The notes under the pieces: model-generated
The model's input: the letters and a program-made list of their open reading frames with translations, nothing else
Database searches by the model: none
Told to the model about the DNA's origin: nothing
Program-made: the position numbers and the translations under genes
Shown here: positions 31,657 to 40,448 of the stretch, in pieces
How the letters are laid out: every line of letters begins with the position of its first letter
How positions within the stretch are numbered: the stretch's first letter is position 1
Source: an uncultured Pelagibacteraceae bacterium
Lineage (GTDB): Bacteria > Pseudomonadota > Alphaproteobacteria > Pelagibacterales > Pelagibacteraceae
Reading direction: 5' to 3'
Length of the DNA: 64,000 bases
Assembly (NCBI GenBank): GCA_902612235.1
Contig: CACMCJ010000002.1
Coordinates: 62,001 to 126,000 of the forward strand

Positions 31657-32390
31657 TACTGTGCTCCCAAATAAGCATCAACAACACGCTTATCATTTTT
31701 AATTTGATCAGGTGAACCCTCTGCTAACATTTTGCCGTGTGCTAAACAGAAAATTTTTTGCGCTAAACTCATAATCACTTTCATATTGTGCTCTATTACT
31801 AATAAAGTTATTCCATAATCTTTGTTTATTTTAATCAACCTATCAATTATCCCATTAATCAAAGTTGGGTTAATTCCAGCTGTAGGCTCATCTAATAAAA
31901 GCATTTTAGGCTCATTCATTAATGCCATTGCCAATTCAAGTAATTTTTGCTGTCCGAATGAAAGATCTCCTGCCCTTAAATTTCTTTTTTGATAAAGACC
32001 AACAAAGTTTAGTAAATTTTCTGCTTTCTCAGTAAGCTCAGCAGGTACTTTAGCAAAGATAAATCCTGAGTCACTAGCTTTATGGCTAATGAGCATATTC
32101 TCTACACAATTAAGTTTTGAATAAATTCTTGTTTGTTGAAAAGTTCTTAGCAAACCAAGTTTAGCTACCGCAGGAACAGGCATTTGAGAAACTTCTGTAT
32201 TATCAAAAACAATTGAACCTTGATCGATAGGATGTGTTCCTACAATTGAGTTAAATAAAGTTGTCTTACCAGAACCGTTTGGTCCTATTAAACCAACTAT
32301 TGATCCCTGCTCTACCGAAACAGAAATATCTACGTTAGCCTGCACACCGCCAAAAGATTTACTTACATTTTTGACTTCTAAAATACTCAT
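31656..32390 (-). CDS. livG: Liv-type ABC transporter ATP-binding protein (LivG-like)
   Basis: GPNGSGKTTLFNSIVGT, LRTFQQTRIYSKLNCVENMLI. Confidence 0.92.
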   Translation of the reverse strand: MSILEVKNVSKSFGGVQANVDISVSVEQGSIVGLIGPNGSGKTTLFNSIVGTHPIDQGSIVFDNTEVSQMPVPAVAKLGLLRTFQQTRIYSKLNCVENMLISHKASDSGFIFAKVPAELTEKAENLLNFVGLYQKRNLRAGDLSFGQQKLLELAMALMNEPKMLLLDEPTAGINPTLINGIIDRLIKINKDYGITLLVIEHNMKVIMSLAQKIFCLAHGKMLAEGSPDQIKNDKRVVDAYLGAQ

Positions 32391-33451
32391 TTTAATTCTA
32401 CCTGTGCTTTCCGATCTTTATCATCGATTACTTCACCGAATCTTTCAGGATATTTTTCTCTTAACCAACCCATCAATCCCTCTGGGAAATAGACTACAAT
32501 CACAACAATTAAAACCCCTAGCGCAACATATTGCCAACCCAATATTAATGTCCAAAGACCTTCTTTAAAAAAATGAAATAAAGTTGCGCCAATTACTGGT
32601 CCCCATAAAGTTCCTTTACCTCCAAGAATTGCCATAAGAACCATGAATACTCCCATCTCTCTTCCGTCAAACGCTACATCTGTTGAGTCAATATATCCAA
32701 TTAGTCCACCCATAATTCCACCAGCAAGACCACAGAAAAATGCAGAAACCATCCAACCTACAATTTTATATTTCATTGTTTGAATACCCATTGCTTCAGC
32801 TTTATCTTCATTATCTCTTATCGCATTTAAAATTAATCTGAATCTTGAACCGTAAATATATTTAACAAAAACAAATGTTCCGATTAATAACGCAAAACTT
32901 AAAAAGTAAAAAAACTTACCTCTGGCTTCAACATCAACTATTTCTGCGGGGAAAGGCGGTGTAGTGAAACCTTGTCCAGCTCCAATAATTTCTATTCCTC
33001 CGGCAATTTCACCTGCTGCAATTCCAAGACCCAAAGTACAAATTGCAAAATAATGACCTCTCAAACCTAAAATTGCATAACCTATAGCGCCAGCGACGAT
33101 TGCTGGAACAATTGCTGAAACTAATAATCCGACACCAATACCTTGAAAATATTGTGCGGTAGTATGCACGAATGTTTTTTCACCGCCACTTTCCGTCCAT
33201 TCTGCTAATGGGAAAAACATCCCCACCTGAACTGAAGCGGTTAAATACATTCCTAGACCATAGAAAAGAATGTTTCCAAAACTATTGTAACCCATTTCTC
33301 CGCCCTGTAAGTTCCAAGTCATCGCCAGAACGATCAAAACACAAAGATATGTAAGTTGAACTTTAAAAGCAGAAAATAAATAGGGTGCAGCTAGACCTAA
33401 GATGATTAGGCCAGAGTATAAGATTAAATCCTTTTGTTTTATATTACCCAT
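32387..33451 (-). CDS. livM: Liv-type ABC transporter permease (LivM-like)
   Basis: LRGHYFAICTLGLGIAAGEIAGG; operon position. Confidence 0.91.
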   Translation of the reverse strand: MGNIKQKDLILYSGLIILGLAAPYLFSAFKVQLTYLCVLIVLAMTWNLQGGEMGYNSFGNILFYGLGMYLTASVQVGMFFPLAEWTESGGEKTFVHTTAQYFQGIGVGLLVSAIVPAIVAGAIGYAILGLRGHYFAICTLGLGIAAGEIAGGIEIIGAGQGFTTPPFPAEIVDVEARGKFFYFLSFALLIGTFVFVKYIYGSRFRLILNAIRDNEDKAEAMGIQTMKYKIVGWMVSAFFCGLAGGIMGGLIGYIDSTDVAFDGREMGVFMVLMAILGGKGTLWGPVIGATLFHFFKEGLWTLILGWQYVALGVLIVVIVVYFPEGLMGWLREKYPERFGEVIDDKDRKAQVELK

Positions 33452-34345
33452 TTATTTTAAATACTCCCTTTTCTTTGAAAGTTTAAATCTTCTATAAACT
33501 AGTATGAAGACTAGCAGCATAAATACTGCGCCAATTCTAAATTCTGTTCCTAAAATATAATCTGCAAACTCTTCAAACAATCCTAATCCCATACCCGAAA
33601 GTGCTACTGCTGGTAAATTTCCAAGACCTGCAACAATAACTATCATGAAAGATCTGACTGTATATGGAAGTCCTACATAGGGATGTAAAGTAAGAGTGAT
33701 AGAAATTAAAGCTCCTGCAATCCCACATAATGCAGCATTTATACCAAACGTTGCAGCGTAAACTTTTTCAGTGTCTACACCTAAAATTTTTGCAGCTCTT
33801 GCATTTTGTGCAGTAGCTCTTATCGCTCGTCCTAGTCTAGATTTTTTCATGTAAACAACCAAAGCAACTGCATATAAAACACTTATAAAAGCAGAAAATA
33901 TTTTTGAATTAGGTAAAGTCACTGAATTATCAAATAGCATTGTTGTCCCATATTCAGACTGTGCAACAACAACGTCTGCACCAAAAATAAAATTCATTAA
34001 TTGTTGAAACACAATTGCGATACCGAAAGTTGCTAAAATTGAAATAAATAAATCGCGGTCTACAACTTTATTAATTACTAATTTATAAAGTGCCCAGCCA
34101 ACAAAATACATTATGATTGGGGAAACAATTACTCCCCAAGCTGGATGAATTCCAGCAAGATACATAGTGTATGCAATATAACCTCCAAGAATAACTAAAT
34201 CACCTTGAGCAATATTAATTATGTTCATTACTCCCCACTGAAGAGCCATGCCGTATGCAATTAAAGCAAATAAGATACCTAAAAGAATTCCGTCCAAAGA
34301 TGCTTGGACCATTAACATTGGAGCTTTAAAAATTAGAAAGTCCAT
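33452..34345 (-). CDS. livH: Liv-type ABC transporter permease (LivH-like)
   Basis: SLDGILLGILFALIAYGMALQWGVMNIINIAQGDLVILGGY. Confidence 0.92.
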   Translation of the reverse strand: MDFLIFKAPMLMVQASLDGILLGILFALIAYGMALQWGVMNIINIAQGDLVILGGYIAYTMYLAGIHPAWGVIVSPIIMYFVGWALYKLVINKVVDRDLFISILATFGIAIVFQQLMNFIFGADVVVAQSEYGTTMLFDNSVTLPNSKIFSAFISVLYAVALVVYMKKSRLGRAIRATAQNARAAKILGVDTEKVYAATFGINAALCGIAGALISITLTLHPYVGLPYTVRSFMIVIVAGLGNLPAVALSGMGLGLFEEFADYILGTEFRIGAVFMLLVFILVYRRFKLSKKREYLK

Positions 34346-34366
34346 AAAATTTCAAATTTATAAAAG

Positions 34367-34395
34367 AAAAGCCCCTAGAAAACTAGGGGCTTTTT
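34367..34395 (-). terminator. Intrinsic terminator/attenuator between substrate-binding gene and livH
   Basis: AAAAGCCCCTAG..CTAGGGGCTTTTT stem; lies inside the operon. Confidence 0.88.
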
Positions 34396-34413
34396 CAAAT
34401 TATTTATAAGTTA

Positions 34414-35655
34414 TTAGCTTCTTTCAGACCACTTAGGGATTGGGTGGTAGAATTTATCTGATGCCCACTTAGTCGGAGCAACAACTTTATTCTCACACGT
34501 ATCACCTTTACATCTTACTTGGAACAAGATCATTGGTTTGGCAACGTTTTGACCACCAGGACCAAATTTAATGTTTCCATAGAAAGTTTGCATTTCAGTA
34601 GTTTTAAGAGCATCTCTTACTTTATCTCTATCAAAAGAATTTGCTCTTTCGAAAGCATCTTTAAACACTAGTAAAGCAGCAGATGATTCAGCTGATTGGT
34701 ATGGTGGAGCATAACCAAACTCTTTTTTAAAGTCTTTGTCATACTTTTTACCTGAACCAAAAAACTTATCTTTGTAGCTTAAGTTTTTATGCCACTGAGA
34801 AGCACACAATGCGTATTCTGATTTCTTTCCATGTTGTTTAGAAAGTTTTGCGGCATCACAATGTGTCATCGCTAACATGGGTACATCAACTTTCATTTCA
34901 GATATTTGTCTGATTGCAGTTAATGCGCCTTTAGTGTGACCAGATACAACAAGTACATCAGGCTTTGTTGCTTTTACTTTAGCTAATGTAGCAGCCATAT
35001 CATTTAACTCTTTTGGCAATTTGTCATCAATAATGATTTCAGATCCAGTTCTTTTTGCAGCATCTAAAATACCAAGTCTCACGTCTTGTGAGAAGGCATC
35101 TTGTTCAAATGCTTGTGCAATTTTAACTGGCTTACCACCATTTTTTTCGACAGCAAGATCGATAGCTACTTCAAGGTATTGGTTTGCTGGTGATAACACC
35201 GCGAACAAGTATTTATATCCTTTTGTAAATAATGATCTTGATGCACCATTCGCTTCAACCATAGGAATTTTATATTTCTCGGTTACTGGTGCAATGGCTT
35301 TCGTCAAACCTGAGCTGTATGGCCCAAGCATGTAATGAACGCCATCTTGTTTAATTAATCTTTCAGCTAATTGAGCGGCTCTTTTAGGATTTGACTCATC
35401 ATCATAATAGATAATTTCAAATTTATAAGATTTTCCTCCAACTTTTACACCACCCATTTTGTTAATTCTTTCAACGGCCATGTTGTAACCGTTTTGAGTG
35501 TGTACCCCATTAGAAGAATATTTTCCTGTAAGAGATATCGCTGAACCTAAAACAATATATTCGCCTTCAACTTTTGCAAAAGAAGAAGAGATACTTGCTA
35601 TTGTTAAAGCGATAGCTGAAATAAATATAGTAAATATTTTTACTAGTTTATTCAT
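34414..35655 (-). CDS. livK: Liv-type ABC transporter substrate-binding protein
   Basis: Signal peptide; LGSAISLTGKYSSNGVHTQNGYNMAVERIN. Confidence 0.92.
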   Translation of the reverse strand: MNKLVKIFTIFISAIALTIASISSSFAKVEGEYIVLGSAISLTGKYSSNGVHTQNGYNMAVERINKMGGVKVGGKSYKFEIIYYDDESNPKRAAQLAERLIKQDGVHYMLGPYSSGLTKAIAPVTEKYKIPMVEANGASRSLFTKGYKYLFAVLSPANQYLEVAIDLAVEKNGGKPVKIAQAFEQDAFSQDVRLGILDAAKRTGSEIIIDDKLPKELNDMAATLAKVKATKPDVLVVSGHTKGALTAIRQISEMKVDVPMLAMTHCDAAKLSKQHGKKSEYALCASQWHKNLSYKDKFFGSGKKYDKDFKKEFGYAPPYQSAESSAALLVFKDAFERANSFDRDKVRDALKTTEMQTFYGNIKFGPGGQNVAKPMILFQVRCKGDTCENKVVAPTKWASDKFYHPIPKWSERS

Positions 35656-35668
35656 TAGTTCCCCTTTG

Positions 35669-35686
35669 TTAATTAATTAATTAATT
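35669..35686 (-). repeat. (TTAA)n leader repeat, 13 nt upstream of the substrate-binding gene
   Basis: TTAATTAATTAATTAATT read directly, same 18-mer as at 19857-19874. Confidence 0.9.
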
Positions 35687-35735
35687 TTTAAATATTTAAA
35701 CAAGAAATTAAGATTAAAACAACAGTTAGAATAAT

Positions 35736-36350
35736 TTAAAAACTTTGTGTCACAGCAACATATATAGCTATTATTATTAATACACACGCTGAGATTGTAT
35801 TTAATATTTTTGGATTATCTTTTAACCAAATCGAAACCTTGTTCGCCGCAAAAGCATAAATCATCAAAGTTAAAAAATCCAAAACTATGTAAGTAATTAT
35901 TAATATTAAAAATTGAGCAGTATAGTTTGTAGTAAAATCAATAAACGAGGTAAAAATTGTTCCAAAAAATATAATTGATTTTGGACTAAGACCTGCAACG
36001 AGAAAACCATCTCTGTAGAAAGAAAAAATAGACTTCAAATTTTTATTTCCAGAATTTATTATTTTAGCTCTCGACGTGTAAGTGTCGTAAGCCAAATAAA
36101 TAATGTATAGAATTCCAGCCCATTTTAATGCTTGAAGTATATTAGAATTATCACTCAGAAAAGTTCCTATGAAAAATACAACTAAAATACCTTGACATAG
36201 ATTGGCAGATATATCGCCAAAAGCCGTCCAAACAGACTTTTTGACTCCATAATTCAAAGTATGCGAAACAATTACTACACGTGGTGGCCCTGGAGTGATG
36301 AATAAAAATAAAATTATTTGTAAAAAAATAAAAAAATCGTTTGGAAACAT
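35736..36350 (-). CDS. LysE/RhtB family exporter
   Basis: FITPGPPRVVIVSHTLNYGVKKSVWTAFGDI. Confidence 0.85.
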   Translation of the reverse strand: MFPNDFFIFLQIILFLFITPGPPRVVIVSHTLNYGVKKSVWTAFGDISANLCQGILVVFFIGTFLSDNSNILQALKWAGILYIIYLAYDTYTSRAKIINSGNKNLKSIFSFYRDGFLVAGLSPKSIIFFGTIFTSFIDFTTNYTAQFLILIITYIVLDFLTLMIYAFAANKVSIWLKDNPKILNTISACVLIIIAIYVAVTQSF

Positions 36351-36375
36351 TAGAAAAGTAACTATATAGAAAATT

Positions 36376-36672
36376 ATGAAGAAAAGAAGTTTAATTCCTC
36401 AAACAAGAGTTAAAAACCCAGAGCCTAAAGAAAAAGATGACAATTGGGTTATTTGGGCTGCATGGGCAGATCGTATTACTTTTGAGGAAATAAGAGAGAA
36501 AACCGGAAAAACAGAATCAGATGTAATTAAATTAATGAGAAAGACCTTAAGGCCGGGTTCTTTTAGGCTTTGGAGAAAAAGAGTTCATAACACAAGTATT
36601 AAACATAGAAAAAAATTTAAACTTGGGCGAAAAAAGCTCAGGGAAAAAATTAAAATTACTGATATATATTAA
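36376..36672 (+). CDS. TIGR03643/DUF2805 family small protein
   Basis: NWVIWAAWADRITFEEIREKTGKTESDVIKLMRKTLRPGSFRLWRKRV. Confidence 0.85.
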   Translation: MKKRSLIPQTRVKNPEPKEKDDNWVIWAAWADRITFEEIREKTGKTESDVIKLMRKTLRPGSFRLWRKRVHNTSIKHRKKFKLGRKKLREKIKITDIY

Positions 36673-36674
36673 TT

Positions 36675-36932
36675 ATGAAAAAAGTCACAATGTACACTGG
36701 GGATCCTTGTTCATTTTGTGAAGCCGCAAAAGCTTTACTAAAAACAAAAAATGTTGAAATTGAAGAATTAGATATATGGAAAGATCCAGCTAAAGCAAAA
36801 GAAATGTTACAACGAACTAACGGTGCAAGAACTATTCCTCAAATATTTATAGGTGATCATTACATTGGTGGAAATGATAAGCTCCAAGAAGCAAATAAAA
36901 GCGGTGAATTAGATAAACTTTTAACGTCTTAA
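36675..36932 (+). CDS. grxC: Glutaredoxin 3
   Basis: TGDPCSFCEAAKALL, ARTIPQIFIGDHYIGGNDKL. Confidence 0.93.
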   Translation: MKKVTMYTGDPCSFCEAAKALLKTKNVEIEELDIWKDPAKAKEMLQRTNGARTIPQIFIGDHYIGGNDKLQEANKSGELDKLLTS

Positions 36933-37387
36933 TGAGAAGGAATTTTTTAAAGATAATAGGAATATCAATAATTTCATCTATATTACTTCCTTTTAATTTT
37001 ATCTCAGCAGCAACTAAAAAACTCTTCAATAAAAATTTAACAGATGAACAAAAAAATATAATGTTTAATGAGGGAACAGAAAGACCTTTTTCTAGTGAGT
37101 TGAACAAAGAGAATAGAAAAGGATTTTATCATTGTGCTAATTGCGGAGCTAAACTTTTTGCCTCTACTGCTAAATTTGATAGTGGAACTGGTTGGCCATC
37201 TTTTTCTGAGGCTCTACCAGGAGCATTTAAAACGAAAGTAGATCGTAAATTCGGAATAGTAAGAACAGAATACCATTGTGCAAAATGTGGTGTACACCAT
37301 GGTCACGTGTTTAATGATGGACCAAGCACTACTGGAAAAAGATTTTGCAACAACGGTCTTTGTTTAATTTTTAAACCTTCAAATTAA
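36932..37387 (+). CDS. msrB: Peptide-methionine (R)-S-oxide reductase with Tat-like signal peptide
   Basis: N-term MRRNFLKIIGISIISSILLPFNFISAA; GTGWPSF, HCAKCGVHHGHVFNDGPSTTGKRFCNNGL. Confidence 0.92.
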   Translation: MRRNFLKIIGISIISSILLPFNFISAATKKLFNKNLTDEQKNIMFNEGTERPFSSELNKENRKGFYHCANCGAKLFASTAKFDSGTGWPSFSEALPGAFKTKVDRKFGIVRTEYHCAKCGVHHGHVFNDGPSTTGKRFCNNGLCLIFKPSN

Positions 37388-38276
37388 TATCTTTTAAAGT
37401 TGGCATTGAGTCCCCTGCACCTAATTTTGTAGTAGAAAATCCAGCAACTTTGTTAGCTATTTCTAGACACTCTTTTATTTTTTTTCCTTTTAGCAATGCA
37501 AAAGCAAACCCTCCGTTAAAGGCATCTCCTGCACCAGTAGTATCTAATGCTTTATCCGCGCTTGCTTTTAAATAAATTTCTTCTTTACCGTCTGAATAAA
37601 ATAATCCTTTTTCACCTAAAGTGATTATTACCTTTTTTATTCCCATATCTGTTAGTTTTTTTGCGCATACTTTTGCATCATTTTCATTATTAATTTTAAT
37701 CCCAGTATAAAACTCTGCTTCAGTTTCATTAGGTGTGAAATAGTCAATTAAATTAAAAAAATCACTACTAAGTTTACATGCTGGAGCAGGATTTAATATG
37801 TTTATTAGTCCATATTCTTTTGCAGCTTTTAAACAATGTAAAGTAACTTCTATTTGTATCTCTAGTTGAGTTAAAAATATTTTTGATTGTTTGATTAATT
37901 TTGTATCTATTTCTTTTATTGTTAAACTTGAAGGAGCGCCTCTTACAACTGTAATCGCATTTTTTCCAGTGTTTTTATCTACATGAATACCCGCAACTCC
38001 TGTTTTGTGCTCATTAGAGATGATAATATTTGAGGTATTAATATTATTTTTTTTAAGTTTATCAATCGCAAGTTTACCGTAATCATCATTACCTAATTTT
38101 GAGATAAAATTTACCTTTCCACCTAGTCTCGCGATTGCTATTGCTTGATTACATCCTTTTCCACCTGGTCCGATATTGTAACTATCGCCTAAAATTGTTT
38201 CTCCAGTGTTTGGAATTTTAGGTCCAGAAAAACTTATATCAGCAACAAAAATTCCTAGTACTGTAATTTCATTCAT
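37371..38276 (-). CDS. rbsK: Ribokinase (PfkB family)
   Basis: GPGGKGCNQAIAIARLGGKV, DTTGAGDAFNGGFAFAL. Confidence 0.92.
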   Translation of the reverse strand: MNEITVLGIFVADISFSGPKIPNTGETILGDSYNIGPGGKGCNQAIAIARLGGKVNFISKLGNDDYGKLAIDKLKKNNINTSNIIISNEHKTGVAGIHVDKNTGKNAITVVRGAPSSLTIKEIDTKLIKQSKIFLTQLEIQIEVTLHCLKAAKEYGLINILNPAPACKLSSDFFNLIDYFTPNETEAEFYTGIKINNENDAKVCAKKLTDMGIKKVIITLGEKGLFYSDGKEEIYLKASADKALDTTGAGDAFNGGFAFALLKGKKIKECLEIANKVAGFSTTKLGAGDSMPTLKDINLKV

Positions 38277-38992
38277 TAACCAAGCTTAGCGAGAATTGGA
38301 AAGTTCGTCAAAATATAATAACTAATGACTTGAATATAATTTGTAGCAATCAAAATACCTGTAATTAAAAGAATAGCTCCACCAGATTTTGTTATAGTTC
38401 CATAATATTTTCCAAAACCTTTTTTAGTATTTAAAAATCTACTCATGAAGTAACCAGACAAAATAAATGGAATAGCTAGTCCTAAAGAGTAAAAAGATAA
38501 TAATAAAATTCCTTTAATAATTGTAGCTTCAGTTGCAGATAAAGCAATTATAGATCCTAAAACTGGGCCGATACATGGCGTCCACCCAAATGCAAAAGCT
38601 GCACCAACTATAAAAGGAAATGCATAATTATCTTTATAATTTGAATTAGTTTGAATTCTTTTTTCAGTATTTAAAAAAGAGAAATTTAAAAAACCTAACA
38701 TTTGTAATGAAAAGATAATAATTATTAGTCCTGCGACTATCCTTAATTCATTGGAGAAGAAAAGAAGAACGTTTCCTATTGCTGAGGCTGCTGCTCCTAG
38801 TATTATAAAAACAAATGAGAAGCCTAATGAAAAAAGAATAGTTTTAATTAGAACACTTGATTTATCTTTATCTATTTCTCCTAAATCTTTTCCAGTAATA
38901 TAAGAAATGTAACCAGGGATTATTGGAAGGACACAAGGTGTAAGAAAACTTATAAATCCAGCCCCAAAAGCTAAAGCAAATTTAATGATCAT
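38276..38992 (-). CDS. ccdA: Cytochrome c biogenesis protein CcdA-like thiol electron transporter
   Basis: GFISFLTPCVLPIIPGYISYITG, FGWTPCIGPVLGSI. Confidence 0.93.
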   Translation of the reverse strand: MIIKFALAFGAGFISFLTPCVLPIIPGYISYITGKDLGEIDKDKSSVLIKTILFSLGFSFVFIILGAAASAIGNVLLFFSNELRIVAGLIIIIFSLQMLGFLNFSFLNTEKRIQTNSNYKDNYAFPFIVGAAFAFGWTPCIGPVLGSIIALSATEATIIKGILLLSFYSLGLAIPFILSGYFMSRFLNTKKGFGKYYGTITKSGGAILLITGILIATNYIQVISYYILTNFPILAKLG

Positions 38993-39042
38993 ATAAACTT
39001 TATATTTGCCTTTGAACTTTACCGCAATTACAATATTGGCTC

Positions 39043-39387
39043 ATGATAATCAAATACATAGGCTTTTTATTTACACTTTTGTGGTCCTATTCTTTTATAA
39101 AATCTCAAAGTATTTTTAAAAAGGGTTCTGGAATTTTAATAACATTATTCGTAACTAATGTTTCATGGATTACTTTAATAGCTGCCTGTTTTTATGGGTT
39201 GAAAAATTTTAGTATTTATCAAACTATTCTAGGTATTATTTTAATCATTATTTTGGTCAATTTAGCATTTGCTAGAGTAAATCTTTTTATTAACTCAAAA
39301 ATAAATAACAAAAGCAAATTACTTAAAATAAAAACTTTTATAGAGTACTTGATAATTTTTGTAATTGTTTATTATATTTTTAATTAA
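39043..39387 (+). CDS. Hypothetical membrane protein
   Basis: 114 aa ORF with several hydrophobic segments, convergent with phosphatase. Confidence 0.6.
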   Translation: MIIKYIGFLFTLLWSYSFIKSQSIFKKGSGILITLFVTNVSWITLIAACFYGLKNFSIYQTILGIILIIILVNLAFARVNLFINSKINNKSKLLKIKTFIEYLIIFVIVYYIFN

Positions 39388-39950
39388 AATGTATTAATTG
39401 TTGTCAAAACATTTAAGTCTTTATCAGTAATAACTAATTCTCCAGAGCTGGCTGCAACGCCAGTAATTGCTAAAATTACAACATAATGTGTTACTAAGAT
39501 TAAATTCTTTCCGTTTCCATCCCAGTTTTTAATAAATGTTTTTAATTTTTTAATTTGTTCTTCTTCTTTTTTGTCATATGGAGGACTGAAAGTTGAATTT
39601 AATGCTGAAAATTCCTTATAATATTTGAATGCATGTTTAGCGGTATCTTTACACCTACACCATTGACTTGATAAAACCTGATCTATCTCAATGTTGTTTT
39701 CTTTAAAAAGAGACCCTATTTTCTTAGACTGGTTAACGCCTATCTGATTAAGATTTCTTTGAGTTTTACAGTCATCAATTTTAAAACCATCAGGATCACC
39801 TCTTCCCGGTGCTAAAGCATGACGAATAAAAATAATTTTGTCTCCATTTTTCGCTGTTTTCCAGTTTATTTCTTCTGAACAAGCGTTATTAAAAAATATA
39901 AGTATGGAAAATGTTGTGAGGAGTATATGGGGAACTATGGTTCTTATCAT
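39384..39950 (-). CDS. Histidine phosphatase family protein (exported)
   Basis: IIFIRHALAPGRGDPDGFKIDDCKTQRNLNQIG, LSSQWCRCKDTA. Confidence 0.87.
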   Translation of the reverse strand: MIRTIVPHILLTTFSILIFFNNACSEEINWKTAKNGDKIIFIRHALAPGRGDPDGFKIDDCKTQRNLNQIGVNQSKKIGSLFKENNIEIDQVLSSQWCRCKDTAKHAFKYYKEFSALNSTFSPPYDKKEEEQIKKLKTFIKNWDGNGKNLILVTHYVVILAITGVAASSGELVITDKDLNVLTTINTF

Positions 39951-40070
39951 GGTGGATGAAAAGAAAGTTTTACAAATTTATGTTGCCTTGGTCTAGTGGA
40001 CATGGCAAATTAAAATTTAAACTTTTGATTAGTTGTATTCAAAACACTTTTAAAGTGAGTTAATAACTTT

Positions 40071-40448
40071 TCAACTTTTAGGTTTAAAAACTAAGCACAC
40101 GCCATTGTTGCAATAACGCTTTCCAGTGGGTTTTGGTCCGTCATCGAATACATGACCATGATGTCCTCCACATTTTTTACAATGATATTCAGTCCTGGGA
40201 TAACCTAAGTGTGTATCAGTTTTTTCTTCAAATACATTTGGTAGAGATTCGTAAAATGAAGGCCATCCAGAACCACTTTCATATTTAGTTGTCGACTCAA
40301 AAAGTTTTATGCCACAACCAACACAGTGATACGAACCCTCTCTTTTCTCTCTATTAAGCGGACTGCTACCAGGTGGTTCTGTTCCCTCTTGTTTTAAAAC
40401 ATAATTTTGTTCTGGTGTTAAATTTGAGTCCCAATTTTTATTATTCAT
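40071..40448 (-). CDS. msrB: Peptide-methionine (R)-S-oxide reductase (cytoplasmic)
   Basis: [42 protein letters not shown]; no signal peptide. Confidence 0.94.
   Translation of the reverse strand: MNNKNWDSNLTPEQNYVLKQEGTEPPGSSPLNREKREGSYHCVGCGIKLFESTTKYESGSGWPSFYESLPNVFEEKTDTHLGYPRTEYHCKKCGGHHGHVFDDGPKPTGKRYCNNGVCLVFKPKS

Noticed and set aside
39981-40010. Possible tRNA (GGTCTAGTGG D-arm-like string)
   Set aside because: No anticodon arm, T-arm or acceptor stem can be built around it; kept only as a hairpin observation.
36932-40448. The two msrB genes as an assembly duplication
   Set aside because: The proteins differ in signal peptide and many residues, and neighbours differ; they are real paralogs.
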